Position numbers and translations under genes: made by a program
From: Sulfurovaceae bacterium
Lineage (GTDB): Bacteria > Campylobacterota > Campylobacteria > Campylobacterales > Sulfurovaceae
NCBI GenBank assembly: GCA_029933395.1
Contig: JAOZOG010000061.1
Coordinates: forward strand, 1 to 8,073
Reading direction: 5' to 3'
Length of the DNA stretch: 8,073 nt
Notes under the pieces: generated by a model
The model's input: the letters and a program-made list of their open reading frames with translations, nothing else
The model's database searches: none
What the model was told of the DNA's origin: nothing
In this document: one piece after another, positions 1 through 6,144 of the stretch
Position numbering within the stretch: position 1 is the first letter of the stretch
Layout: each line of letters opens with the position of its first letter

Positions 1-4
1 TATA

Positions 5-36
5 TTCATTCACACCTTTGTTCACATGGTGAATAA
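5..36. promoter_or_regulatory. Cluster of three near-consensus DnaA boxes
   Basis: Three adjacent 9-mers each differ from TTATTCACA by one base: 6-14 (+), 18-26 (+) and 28-36 (minus strand, read as TTATTCACC). The first, extended one base to TTCATTCACA at 5-14, resembles the box consensus I recall for Helicobacter pylori. The 12-bp and 10-bp starts-to-starts place them roughly one helical turn apart, which suits cooperative DnaA binding. Function is inferred. Confidence 0.55.
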
Positions 37-63
37 AATTATTCAACCACAATCAATAGCCTT

Positions 64-87
64 ATTTTAGCTAATTTTGGCTAAAAT
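64..87. repeat. 8-bp inverted repeat in the origin leader
   Basis: ATTTTAGC at 64-71 pairs perfectly with GCTAAAAT at 80-87 across an 8-base spacer. It lies in the most AT-rich part of the leader between the two DnaA-box groups. It could be part of an unwinding element, a protein-binding palindrome, or the -10 region of a dnaA promoter (TAAAAT at 82-87). The sequence does not choose among these. Confidence 0.4.
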
Positions 88-95
88 CGACTAAG

Positions 96-104
96 TTATT
101 CACA
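96..104 (+). promoter_or_regulatory. Perfect DnaA box
   Basis: TTATTCACA matches the bacterial DnaA-box consensus TTATNCACA exactly. It lies 58 bp upstream of the preferred dnaA start, so it can serve both initiation and autoregulation of dnaA. Confidence 0.7.
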
Positions 105-126
105 TTAAGAAATGAAATCAATTTTC

Positions 127-132
127 TATCAT
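127..132 (+). promoter_or_regulatory. Possible dnaA -10 box
   Basis: TATCAT matches TATAAT at five of six positions and lies in an AT-rich tract, with no clear -35 element (sigma70 promoters in Campylobacterota often lack one). Transcription would start near 139, giving a leader of about 23 bases to the ATG at 162 and almost none to the ATG at 144. TAAAAT at 82-87 is an alternative. Confidence 0.3.
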
Positions 133-135
133 TAT

Positions 136-144
136 TTATTCACA
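136..144 (+). promoter_or_regulatory. Perfect DnaA box at the dnaA transcription start region
   Basis: TTATTCACA is a perfect consensus box whose last base is the A of the upstream ATG at 144. DnaA bound here would overlap the expected transcription start of dnaA, a classic arrangement for autorepression. The overlap also weakens the case that 144 is the real start codon. Confidence 0.65.
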
Positions 145-150
145 TGAAAC

Positions 151-154
151 AGGA
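151..154 (+). promoter_or_regulatory. Ribosome binding site deciding the dnaA start
   Basis: AGGA at 151-154 ends 7 bases before the ATG at 162. The alternative in-frame ATG at 144 is preceded by TTTATTCAC, which has no purine-rich site. This favours 162. Confidence 0.65.
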
Positions 155-161
155 ATTATCC

Positions 162-1487
162 ATGAATATCGGTCAAAAAGTACTACAGGCACTAAAAAAA
201 GAGATCACCCCGATTGAGTATGAACGCTATGTCAAAAAACTGCATTATGATACACAACGCTCACGAAGCAATATCGTCTATTTCGCAGCAGCCAATATGC
301 TCGTTGCCAAATGGGTCAAAACCAAATATGCCGACAAACTTGCCCACCTTTTCGAAATGCAGACCGGTATCAAACCGGAAGTCGAGATCATCATCGAAAA
401 AAATAGAAAGAGCCTCCCCAGCTCTCCAAATGTCGTCGAACAGAAGATCAATACCAGAAGTACCAAACTCAACCCCTCGTTTACTTTTGAGAGTTTTATC
501 GTCGGGGACTCCAACCAGTTTGCCTATACCACTGCCAAGAGTGCTGCAGAGAAGCCGGGTGAGCAGTACAATCCCCTCTTTCTCTACGGCGGCGTAGGAT
601 TGGGAAAAACGCACCTTCTTCAGGCGATAGGGAACTACCACCTCAATCTTGGAAATATTGTCATCTATACCACTTTAGAACAGTTTATGAACAGTTTTAC
701 CTCTCATCTGCGAAACCAGACGATGGACCGCTTCAGAGAAAAATTTAGAGAGTGCGATCTTCTTTTGATCGATGATGTCCAGTTCCTCAGCCGAAAAGAA
801 CAGACTCAGGAGGAGTTTTTTCACACCTTCAATGAACTCTACAATGCCAAAAAACAGATCGTGATGACATCCGATCGCCAGCCCAACAAAATCGCCGGCC
901 TGGTAGACAGGCTCAGAAGCCGTTTCGAATGGGGACTGATGGCTGATATCCAACCTCCCGGACTGGAAACAAAGATCGCTATCATCCAGAAAAAGTGTGA
1001 ACTCGACGGAATCAAACTCGATAAAGATATCATCAACTATATTGCCACCAATATGGGCGATAACATCCGCGAAATCGAAGGTACCCTGATCAAGCTCAAT
1101 GCCCTTGGCTCCATGCTCAATCAACCCATTACGATGGAGTTCACCAAAAATGCGATCAAAGACCAGCTCAAAGAGAAGAGAGAGAGTGTCACCATCGATG
1201 ATATCGTCAAAATCATCTCAAGAGAACTCAATATCAAACCCTCCGATATCAAATCCAAAAAACGAACCAAAAATGTCGTCAACGCCAGAAGAATCATCAT
1301 CTATCTTGCCCGTAACCTGACACCCAATTCCATGCCGCAAATCGCACTCTATTTTGGGATGAAAGATCACACCGCTATCAGCCATACCATGAAAAAAATC
1401 AATGAGCTGATCGACAATGATGAGAATTTCAAAGTCCAGCTGGAAGAACTCTCCAACAAAGTCCATACCGACAGTCAGAAAATTTAG
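162..1487 (+). CDS. dnaA: Chromosomal replication initiator protein DnaA
   Basis: DnaA binds TTATNCACA boxes at oriC, melts the origin as an ATP-bound oligomer and helps load DnaB. With the start at 162 the protein has 441 residues, normal for Campylobacterota. Domain I is at about residues 1-80, followed by a short linker (to about 104). Domain III is the AAA+ ATPase: it opens with NPSFTFESFIVGDSNQFAY, Walker A is GGVGLGKT (143-150), and Walker B is LLLIDD (200-205) followed by VQFL. A DRLRSRFEWGL stretch follows. Domain IV carries the DNA-binding helix-turn-helix with MKDHTAISHTMKKI (Asp402-His403-Thr404 in the box-reading loop). An in-frame ATG at 144 would add six residues (MKQELS), but it lacks a ribosome site and overlaps a DnaA box. 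The perfect boxes upstream imply autoregulation. Unusually for a gene expected on the leading strand, the coding strand is richer in C than G. Confidence 0.98.
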   Translation: MNIGQKVLQALKKEITPIEYERYVKKLHYDTQRSRSNIVYFAAANMLVAKWVKTKYADKLAHLFEMQTGIKPEVEIIIEKNRKSLPSSPNVVEQKINTRSTKLNPSFTFESFIVGDSNQFAYTTAKSAAEKPGEQYNPLFLYGGVGLGKTHLLQAIGNYHLNLGNIVIYTTLEQFMNSFTSHLRNQTMDRFREKFRECDLLLIDDVQFLSRKEQTQEEFFHTFNELYNAKKQIVMTSDRQPNKIAGLVDRLRSRFEWGLMADIQPPGLETKIAIIQKKCELDGIKLDKDIINYIATNMGDNIREIEGTLIKLNALGSMLNQPITMEFTKNAIKDQLKEKRESVTIDDIVKIISRELNIKPSDIKSKKRTKNVVNARRIIIYLARNLTPNSMPQIALYFGMKDHTAISHTMKKINELIDNDENFKVQLEELSNKVHTDSQKI

Positions 1488-1509
1488 GACACCTCAAATA
1501 AAAAAAAGA

Positions 1510-1515
1510 TATAAT
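1510..1515 (+). promoter_or_regulatory. Probable dnaN promoter -10 box
   Basis: TATAAT is a perfect -10 hexamer in the 169-bp dnaA-dnaN spacer, preceded by an eight-base A run. No convincing -35 is seen, as is usual in this phylum. Transcription would begin near 1522 and leave a leader of roughly 135 bases before dnaN, containing the DnaA box at 1533-1541. TACTAT at 1627-1632 is a weaker alternative closer to the gene. Confidence 0.5.
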
Positions 1516-1532
1516 CTATTTCAGTGAGTAAA

Positions 1533-1541
1533 TGTGAATAA
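1533..1541 (-). promoter_or_regulatory. Perfect DnaA box downstream of dnaA
   Basis: TGTGAATAA is the complement of TTATTCACA. Being just downstream of the TATAAT at 1510-1515, it could let DnaA repress dnaN. It could also be part of a second origin element, because Helicobacter pylori has a bipartite oriC flanking dnaA. A single box in this spacer is weaker evidence for an origin than the upstream cluster. Confidence 0.6.
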
Positions 1542-1631
1542 ATCAAATAACGAAGTGTATCAGCAGATGCCCCAGTCAGGGGATTTAAAACACTTTTTCA
1601 CCTATTCAGTCCAAACTACTACTATCTACTA

Positions 1632-1648
1632 TTTATTTAGTAAATAAA
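1632..1648. repeat. AT-only inverted repeat beside the dnaN ribosome site
   Basis: TTTATTTA at 1632-1639 and TAAATAAA at 1641-1648 are perfect complements around a single G. The right arm abuts and partly overlaps the dnaN ribosome site (AAGGA at 1647-1651). As RNA the one-base centre cannot form a tight loop, so several inner pairs would open. As DNA it is a good palindromic protein site or an easily melted element. Confidence 0.4.
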
Positions 1649-1656
1649 GGAAAAAG

Positions 1657-2724
1657 ATGAAAATCAGAGCACCCAAACAGATCTTTGAATCGATACTGAT
1701 CAACCTTCAACCTTTTTTGGAAAAGAAAGATGCCAGTCAAATCACCTCTCATATCTTTTTTCAATCACTTGATGGGCAGTGCCTTGTCAAAGCAACGGAC
1801 TCTGAGATAGGACTCCAAATCACAACAAGTCATATAGAAATCGACCATGATGGCTCTTTTACTGCCAACGGAAAGAAATTGCTTGATATCATTCGTATCC
1901 TCAAAGATGGCGAAATTACACTGGAACTCTTCGACAGTACCTTGATTGTCAAACAGCAGCACTCCAAATTCAAACTCCCTACTTTCGATGCCACTGCTTT
2001 TCCTCTCTTTCCCTCACAGGAAAACAAACCGCAGATTCTGCTCGATTCCCACAGTCTTATTCATAATCTCAAAAAAATCTCTCCCGCTATCGACACTAAT
2101 AATCCCAAGTTTGAACTCAACGGTGCACTGATCAATATCAAATCGGATAAAACCGACCTGGTCGGAACAGATACGAGACGTCTGGCAATTGCAACGATCC
2201 CCAGCAATACGACAGAAGAACTCTCTATCATCGTTCCAAAAAAAGCGATACTGGAGATACAGAAACTTTTTCTCGATCAGATTACCATTGCCTACGACGA
2301 AACCAATCTGATTATCACCAATGAAAACTATTTTTTCTTCACCCGTCTGATCAATGGCAAGTTTCCTGATTATGAAAGAATCGTTCCCAAAAGCATCAAG
2401 CACTATATTCATCTTCCCAAGAAAGAGATGGTCAATGCCATCAAAATGATCACGACTATTTCACAGGAGATCAAGATGTCTCTGATGGAAGATAAGATTA
2501 TCTTTCACTCTTTGACCTCCGATAACATCGAAGCCAAAACAGAACTCGATATCAGAACAGGAATGAGTGAAAAATTTGAATTCAGTTACAACAGTAAATA
2601 TCTCCTTGATTTTCTTTCACAAATCGATGGAGAACTCTTCGAACTCGGTATCAATGAACCCAGCCTTCCTTTTGTTGTCAAAAATGACAATTTCGTTACG
2701 ATCATCATGCCTATCGTCGCATAA
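1657..2724 (+). CDS. dnaN: DNA polymerase III beta subunit (sliding clamp)
   Basis: DnaN forms the dimeric ring that tethers DNA polymerase III and repair factors to DNA. The 355-residue length is typical for the family in Campylobacterota and fits three clamp folds of roughly 120 residues each. Recognisable features are the N-terminal MKIRAPKQIFESIL, the LVGTDTRRLAIA segment (about residues 168-179; compare TDGHRLA in E. coli) at the domain 2 position, the FPDYERIVP segment, and the C-terminal FVTIIMPIVA, matching the conserved [VI]MP[MI] ending that helps form the peptide-binding pocket. The start is supported by AAGGA at 1647-1651. It lies 169 bp after dnaA with its own likely promoter, and pyrG begins 11 bp after its stop, so dnaN and pyrG are probably co-transcribed. 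Like dnaA, its coding strand is clearly C-rich relative to G, unlike the genes that follow. Confidence 0.97.
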   Translation: MKIRAPKQIFESILINLQPFLEKKDASQITSHIFFQSLDGQCLVKATDSEIGLQITTSHIEIDHDGSFTANGKKLLDIIRILKDGEITLELFDSTLIVKQQHSKFKLPTFDATAFPLFPSQENKPQILLDSHSLIHNLKKISPAIDTNNPKFELNGALINIKSDKTDLVGTDTRRLAIATIPSNTTEELSIIVPKKAILEIQKLFLDQITIAYDETNLIITNENYFFFTRLINGKFPDYERIVPKSIKHYIHLPKKEMVNAIKMITTISQEIKMSLMEDKIIFHSLTSDNIEAKTELDIRTGMSEKFEFSYNSKYLLDFLSQIDGELFELGINEPSLPFVVKNDNFVTIIMPIVA

Positions 2725-2735
2725 GGAAACAAAGA

Positions 2736-4364
2736 ATGTGTAAATTTATTTTTGTGACAGGCGGCGTACTCAGTTCATTGGGCAAAGGGATTACTGCAGC
2801 CAGTATTGGAACCCTTTTGAAGCACTCCGGATACAGAGTAGGGGTTCTCAAGCTCGATCCCTATATCAATGTCGACCCCGGTACGATGAGTCCTCTGGAG
2901 CATGGTGAAGTTTTCGTCACCAAAGATGGAGCCGAAACCGATCTCGATCTGGGACATTACGAGCGTTTTCTCGATACCTCTCTCACGCAAAAGAATAACT
3001 TTACAACGGGTCAAATCTATAAAACGGTTATCGAAAATGAAAGAAAAGGGAAATATCTCGGCAAAACGATTCAGGTCGTTCCCCATATCGTCGATGAGAT
3101 CAAAGAGCGTATCGTTGCAGCAGGGGAGGGGAGAGATATCCTGATCGTAGAACTGGGCGGAACGACAGGAGATATCGAAGGATTGCCGTTTCTTGAATCG
3201 ATCCGGCAGATGAAACATGAATTGGGGCGGGTCAATGTCATGAATATTCATGTTACACTGCTGCCCTATATCAAAGCGGCAGGAGAACTAAAGACCAAAC
3301 CGACTCAGCACTCTGTCCAGGAGCTTCGCCGTATCGGTATCGCGCCGCATATGCTGATACTCAGGGCAGAACAGCCTGTGCCGGTAGAATTGAAACGGAA
3401 GATCGCCTTCAGCTGCGATGTCGAAGAGGATAGTGTCATCGATGCGATCGATGCTGCGACGATCTACAGAGTGCCGATCAATTTTATGACACAGGATATC
3501 CTGACACCGATCTCCAAACAGCTTGAACTGGGCGAACTTCAACCCAACATGGATGAGTGGAATGAACTGGTGCTCAAGATTCTCAAGCCAGCGCACGAAA
3601 CGACGATCGCTTTTGTCGGAAAGTATCTCGACCTCAAAGAGTCTTACAAGTCATTGACAGAAGCGTTGATTCATGCCGGTGCCCATCTGGATACTCATGT
3701 CAAAATCAAATGGGTAGACAGTGAAAAAGTGGAAGAGGATGGTGCGGAGAAGTATCTCGTTGACTGTGATGCCATCCTTGTTGCAGGCGGTTTTGGACAG
3801 CGGGGAGTAGAGGGAAAAATCCAGTCGATACAGTTTGCCAGAGAGAGGAAAATCCCTTTCCTTGGTATCTGCCTGGGGATGCAGCTTTCCCTCGTGGAGT
3901 TCGCCCGAAATGTATTGGGTTACGAGGATGCCAACTCGGCAGAGTTCAATCCTGACACCAAACATCCTATCATCTATCTGATCGATGAATTCATCGATGC
4001 GAGTGGTTCGCATCAGGTCAGGACGATGACATCACCTATGGGTGGCACACTCAGACTGGGTGAATATGAGTGCCATACCAAAGAGGGATCGAAACTGCGT
4101 GAAGCTTATGATGCCAGCGTCATCTTCGAGCGTCACCGACACCGCTACGAAGCCAATCCGGTATTCAGAGAAGCACTGGAGTCTCATGGCATGGAGATTA
4201 CGGGAGAGTCCCATGGTTTGATAGAAGCAGTTGAAGTCAAAGACCATCCCTGGTTCCTGGGAGTCCAGTTTCATCCGGAGTTCACTTCAAGATTGCAAAA
4301 CCCCAACCCGGCCATCATAGCTTTTGTCAAAGCGGCAATCGCAAACGGAAAATCTTCAAAATAG
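2736..4364 (+). CDS. pyrG: CTP synthase
   Basis: CTP synthase converts UTP to CTP using ATP and glutamine-derived ammonia, the last step of pyrimidine nucleotide synthesis. The 542-residue protein is full length. The N-terminal synthetase (amidoligase) domain opens with FVTGGVLSSLGKG (P-loop, Lys17) and contains KLDPYINVDPGTMSPLEHGEVFV. The C-terminal class I glutamine amidotransferase domain has the nucleophile elbow GICLGMQ with Cys379, and the triad is completed by His513 and Glu515 in QFHPEF. All key residues are present. The ribosome site AAGGA (2723-2727) overlaps the dnaN stop codon, so the two genes are probably translated from one transcript. pyrG next to recJ is a familiar pair in Campylobacter and Helicobacter; pyrG directly after dnaN is less familiar. 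GC skew on this strand changes sign across the first few hundred bases of the gene. Confidence 0.98.
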   Translation: MCKFIFVTGGVLSSLGKGITAASIGTLLKHSGYRVGVLKLDPYINVDPGTMSPLEHGEVFVTKDGAETDLDLGHYERFLDTSLTQKNNFTTGQIYKTVIENERKGKYLGKTIQVVPHIVDEIKERIVAAGEGRDILIVELGGTTGDIEGLPFLESIRQMKHELGRVNVMNIHVTLLPYIKAAGELKTKPTQHSVQELRRIGIAPHMLILRAEQPVPVELKRKIAFSCDVEEDSVIDAIDAATIYRVPINFMTQDILTPISKQLELGELQPNMDEWNELVLKILKPAHETTIAFVGKYLDLKESYKSLTEALIHAGAHLDTHVKIKWVDSEKVEEDGAEKYLVDCDAILVAGGFGQRGVEGKIQSIQFARERKIPFLGICLGMQLSLVEFARNVLGYEDANSAEFNPDTKHPIIYLIDEFIDASGSHQVRTMTSPMGGTLRLGEYECHTKEGSKLREAYDASVIFERHRHRYEANPVFREALESHGMEITGESHGLIEAVEVKDHPWFLGVQFHPEFTSRLQNPNPAIIAFVKAAIANGKSSK

Positions 4365-4457
4365 CAGTAGCTCTTCTCTTTCCTCTGACGGATAAAAAAT
4401 CCACACTCCAGGAGAGTTCAGACAGATGCTGTCTCCTATAAATCAGGTATCTCATTC
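4365..4457. other. pyrG-recJ spacer with alternative hairpins
   Basis: This 93-bp spacer has no classic terminator: no strong stem is followed by a T run. It contains two mutually exclusive pairings. AGGAGA at 4410-4415 can pair with TCTCCT at 4432-4437, hiding a good ribosome site. Alternatively AGACAG at 4420-4425 pairs with CTGTCT at 4429-4434 around an ATG loop, leaving AGGAGAG free. A small GGAT/ATCC hairpin (4390-4402) with an A5 loop lies upstream. The recJ ribosome site is only AGGT at 4445-4448. A regulatory role is speculative; pyrG and recJ could still be one transcript. Confidence 0.3.
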
Positions 4458-4479
4458 ATGCACATATATCCAAAAATAA
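4426..4479 (+). CDS. Possible 17-codon leader ORF overlapping the recJ start
   Basis: A short ORF (MLSPINQVSHSCTYIQK, then TAA) starts at the ATG in the loop of the hairpin at 4420-4434 and ends 22 bases inside recJ in another frame. Its upstream AGGAGAG (4410-4416) is the best Shine-Dalgarno match in the spacer, and that match is not explained by the recJ start at 4458. If translated, it would deliver ribosomes to the recJ start (coupling). No similarity to any known peptide is recognised, and chance is the more likely explanation. Confidence 0.15.
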   Translation: MLSPINQVSHSCTYIQK

Positions 4480-6062
4480 CACTCTCTTCGCTTGAGGCAC
4501 TTCTTGAGGAGCGCTTTTCCAAAGAGGGTTTTCTCACTCTCTCTGATCTTCCCCATCCTTCGGTACTCAAAGATATGGATCGAGCCACTGAGCGTATTGT
4601 CAGAGCGATCAAATCGGGAGAACGTATCGCATTGATCGGGGATTATGATGTTGACGGGGTAGTATCGACGACGATTATGAAGCTTTTTTTCGATGAGATA
4701 GGATATGACCTCATATGGATTATTCCCAATCGCTTCAAGGATGGATATGGTTTGAGTCCCGGGATCATTCCCAAAATCAAAGAGGCTGATCTAGCTATCA
4801 CTGTAGATAATGGTATCTCCGCGGTGGATGCAGCAGAGATCTGCAGTGAGATGGGTATTGATCTGATCATCACCGATCATCACCTTCTCCCGCCAAAACT
4901 CCCCAAGGCCTATGCAATCATCGATCAAAAGCAGGAGGAGTGTGATTTTCCCTATGCGGATATCTGCGGGGCACAGATCGCCTGGTATCTGATCGCATCA
5001 CTGAAAAATGCACTCAATAAAAAGATCGATATGATCTCCTATATGGAGTTGGTCTCTATTGCCATTATCGCCGATATGATGCCATTGAAACATATCAACC
5101 GTGCGATGGTGCGGACCGGACTCACCTCTCTTTCAAAAAGCGACAGGCCGGCCATCAAAGCCTTTATAGAGTATATGAAAAAAGAGCGTTTGAGCAGTGA
5201 GGATATCAGCTTTTTTCTCGCACCTCTCCTCAACAGTGCCGGACGGATGGAGGATGCCTCCTATGCGGTGGAATTTCTCCTCTCAAGCAATATTTATGAT
5301 GCAAGAATTCACTTGGGTCGTTTACTTGAATTCAATCAAAGAAGAAAACAGACAGAAGCGGATATTACCAGGGAGGCACTTGCCTGTATCGATGAAAAAG
5401 ATGATATTGTTGTCGTATCTGGAAGAGAGTGGCATGAAGGAGTGGTCGGTATCGTCGCGGCACGTGTAGCGCGGATATGCCGCAAGCCGGCTATCGTATT
5501 GAGTGACAATGGTGAAGGAAAGCTCAAAGGCAGCGGTAGAAGTTTTGCTGATTGTGATCTCTTCGCTGTTGTAGGTGAGGCACGTCCGTTACTTGAAAAA
5601 TTTGGTGGGCACTTCGCTGCGATCGGATTGAGTCTCAGTCGGGAGAATCTGCACGATTTCAGAAGAGCTCTCCAAATCATTTATAGGGAGGCAGAGTATC
5701 AGATAGAGACTGTAGATCCGGATATCGTAGGGGAGCTTCATTTTCGTGATATCACATTTTCACTCACTTCGATGATACAGCGTTTCGAGCCATATGGGCA
5801 GGAAAACCCGCCGCCTAAATTTATCTCAAAAAGTGTCAACATCGTGCAGGCAATACCAATCGGCAGTGAAAAAAATCATCTTCGATTTCTGCTGGAGCAG
5901 GATGGGGTAATCCATCAGGCGATACAGTTTAAAACGGAAGAGAGTTATGAGTCTGATACCTTTGCAGATATCGTTTATACAGTCAATGAAAACCACTTTA
6001 GAGGCAAGACGACATTACAATTGCTTATTGATAAAATCAATATTAATTATAATAATAGTTAA
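4458..6062 (+). CDS. recJ: Single-stranded-DNA-specific exonuclease RecJ
   Basis: RecJ is a 5'-to-3' exonuclease on single-stranded DNA, acting with two metal ions in recombinational repair and mismatch repair. The 534-residue protein shows the DHH-family order: motif I DYDVDG (62-67), motif III DHH (140-142), NSAGRM (259-264), and the DHHA1 domain GGHFAAIG (383-390). The C-terminal OB-like RecJ domain begins near residue 420 and contains RFEPYGQENPPP (442-453) and KNHLRFLLEQ. Metal-binding Asp and His residues are present, so the enzyme should be active. The ATG at 4458 is the only standard start near the N-terminus: the frame stays open upstream to a stop at 4386 but has no ATG, GTG or TTG. 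The ribosome site AGGT (4445-4448) is weak. recJ follows pyrG by 93 bp. The last few codons (NINYNNS) are markedly AT-rich. Confidence 0.97.
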   Translation: MHIYPKITLSSLEALLEERFSKEGFLTLSDLPHPSVLKDMDRATERIVRAIKSGERIALIGDYDVDGVVSTTIMKLFFDEIGYDLIWIIPNRFKDGYGLSPGIIPKIKEADLAITVDNGISAVDAAEICSEMGIDLIITDHHLLPPKLPKAYAIIDQKQEECDFPYADICGAQIAWYLIASLKNALNKKIDMISYMELVSIAIIADMMPLKHINRAMVRTGLTSLSKSDRPAIKAFIEYMKKERLSSEDISFFLAPLLNSAGRMEDASYAVEFLLSSNIYDARIHLGRLLEFNQRRKQTEADITREALACIDEKDDIVVVSGREWHEGVVGIVAARVARICRKPAIVLSDNGEGKLKGSGRSFADCDLFAVVGEARPLLEKFGGHFAAIGLSLSRENLHDFRRALQIIYREAEYQIETVDPDIVGELHFRDITFSLTSMIQRFEPYGQENPPPKFISKSVNIVQAIPIGSEKNHLRFLLEQDGVIHQAIQFKTEESYESDTFADIVYTVNENHFRGKTTLQLLIDKININYNNS

Positions 6063-6067
6063 AGTTC

Positions 6068-6084
6068 ATTTTCTTGATGAAAAT
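6068..6084 (+). terminator. Weak AT-rich hairpin after recJ
   Basis: ATTTTC (6068-6073) pairs with GAAAAT (6079-6084) around TTGAT, starting six bases after the recJ stop. The stem is AT-rich and lacks a following T run, so it would at best be a poor terminator. Part of it overlaps the proposed -35 of the downstream promoter. Confidence 0.2.
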
Positions 6085-6103
6085 TATCAAAATATTATAT
6101 AAA
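6074..6103 (+). promoter_or_regulatory. Candidate promoter of the sqr-cytochrome module
   Basis: TTGATG at 6074-6079 and TATAAA at 6098-6103 are separated by 18 bp and resemble sigma70 -35 and -10 boxes. Transcription would start near 6110, inside the inverted repeat at 6108-6127. TAGAAT at 6110-6115 is an alternative -10. The whole 87-bp recJ-sqr gap is very AT-rich, so chance hexamers are common. Confidence 0.35.
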
Positions 6104-6107
6104 TTAA

Positions 6108-6127
6108 TGTAGAATAATATATCTACA
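6108..6127. promoter_or_regulatory. 20-bp inverted repeat, candidate operator
   Basis: TGTAGA at 6108-6113 and TCTACA at 6122-6127 are perfect complements around an 8-base AT spacer. The palindrome sits at the predicted transcription start, about 13 bp ahead of the ribosome site, where a repressor would act. AT-rich dyads of this size are typical of ArsR, TetR or GntR-type regulators, and ArsR-type proteins are known sulfide or persulfide sensors for sqr genes in other bacteria. No regulator gene is in the window, so the binding protein is unknown. Confidence 0.35.
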
Positions 6128-6139
6128 CATAAGTTAGAA

Positions 6140-6144
6140 AGGAG
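6140..6144 (+). promoter_or_regulatory. Ribosome binding site supporting a TTG start
   Basis: AGGAG, extended to AAAGGAG at 6138-6144, ends 5 bases before TTG at 6150. The next in-frame ATG (6162) would be 17 bases away, too far for efficient initiation. TTG is therefore the best start. Confidence 0.7.

Larger units (their letters stand above)
1..143. other. oriC: Probable oriC-like region / dnaA leader
   Basis: This AT-rich non-coding stretch lies directly upstream of dnaA and holds a cluster of DnaA-box-like 9-mers. Two are perfect matches to TTATTCACA (96-104 and 136-144). Three are one-mismatch copies: TCATTCACA at 6-14, TTGTTCACA at 18-26, and the complement of GGTGAATAA at 28-36. A poorer TTATTCAAC sits at 39-47. 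Between the two box groups lies AT-rich DNA with an 8-bp inverted repeat (64-87). Box clusters beside dnaA are the hallmark of chromosomal origins, and in Campylobacterota the origin may lie on either or both sides of dnaA. The left limit is cut by the window edge. Whether this is the active origin, or only an autoregulatory dnaA promoter, is not decided by sequence; the GC-skew pattern argues for caution. Confidence 0.65.

Noticed and set aside
144..161. ATG at 144 as the dnaA start
   Set aside because: No ribosome site in front of it and it overlaps a perfect DnaA box; the ATG at 162 has AGGA at good spacing.
675..1124. 149-codon minus-strand ORF inside dnaA, and similar minus-strand frames of 60-160 codons inside dnaN, pyrG, recJ and sqr
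   Set aside because: All lie opposite well-recognised genes, show no recognisable domain, and are expected shadows of strongly biased coding sequence.
1570..1582. CCCC-AGTCA-GGGG hairpin in the dnaA-dnaN spacer as a terminator
   Set aside because: Only four base pairs and not followed by a T run; a perfect promoter-like TATAAT lies upstream of it, so termination here would be unhelpful to dnaN.
4437..4442. TATAAA as a recJ promoter -10 box
   Set aside because: Transcription would start about nine bases before the recJ ATG and after its ribosome site, so it could not give a normal leadered message.
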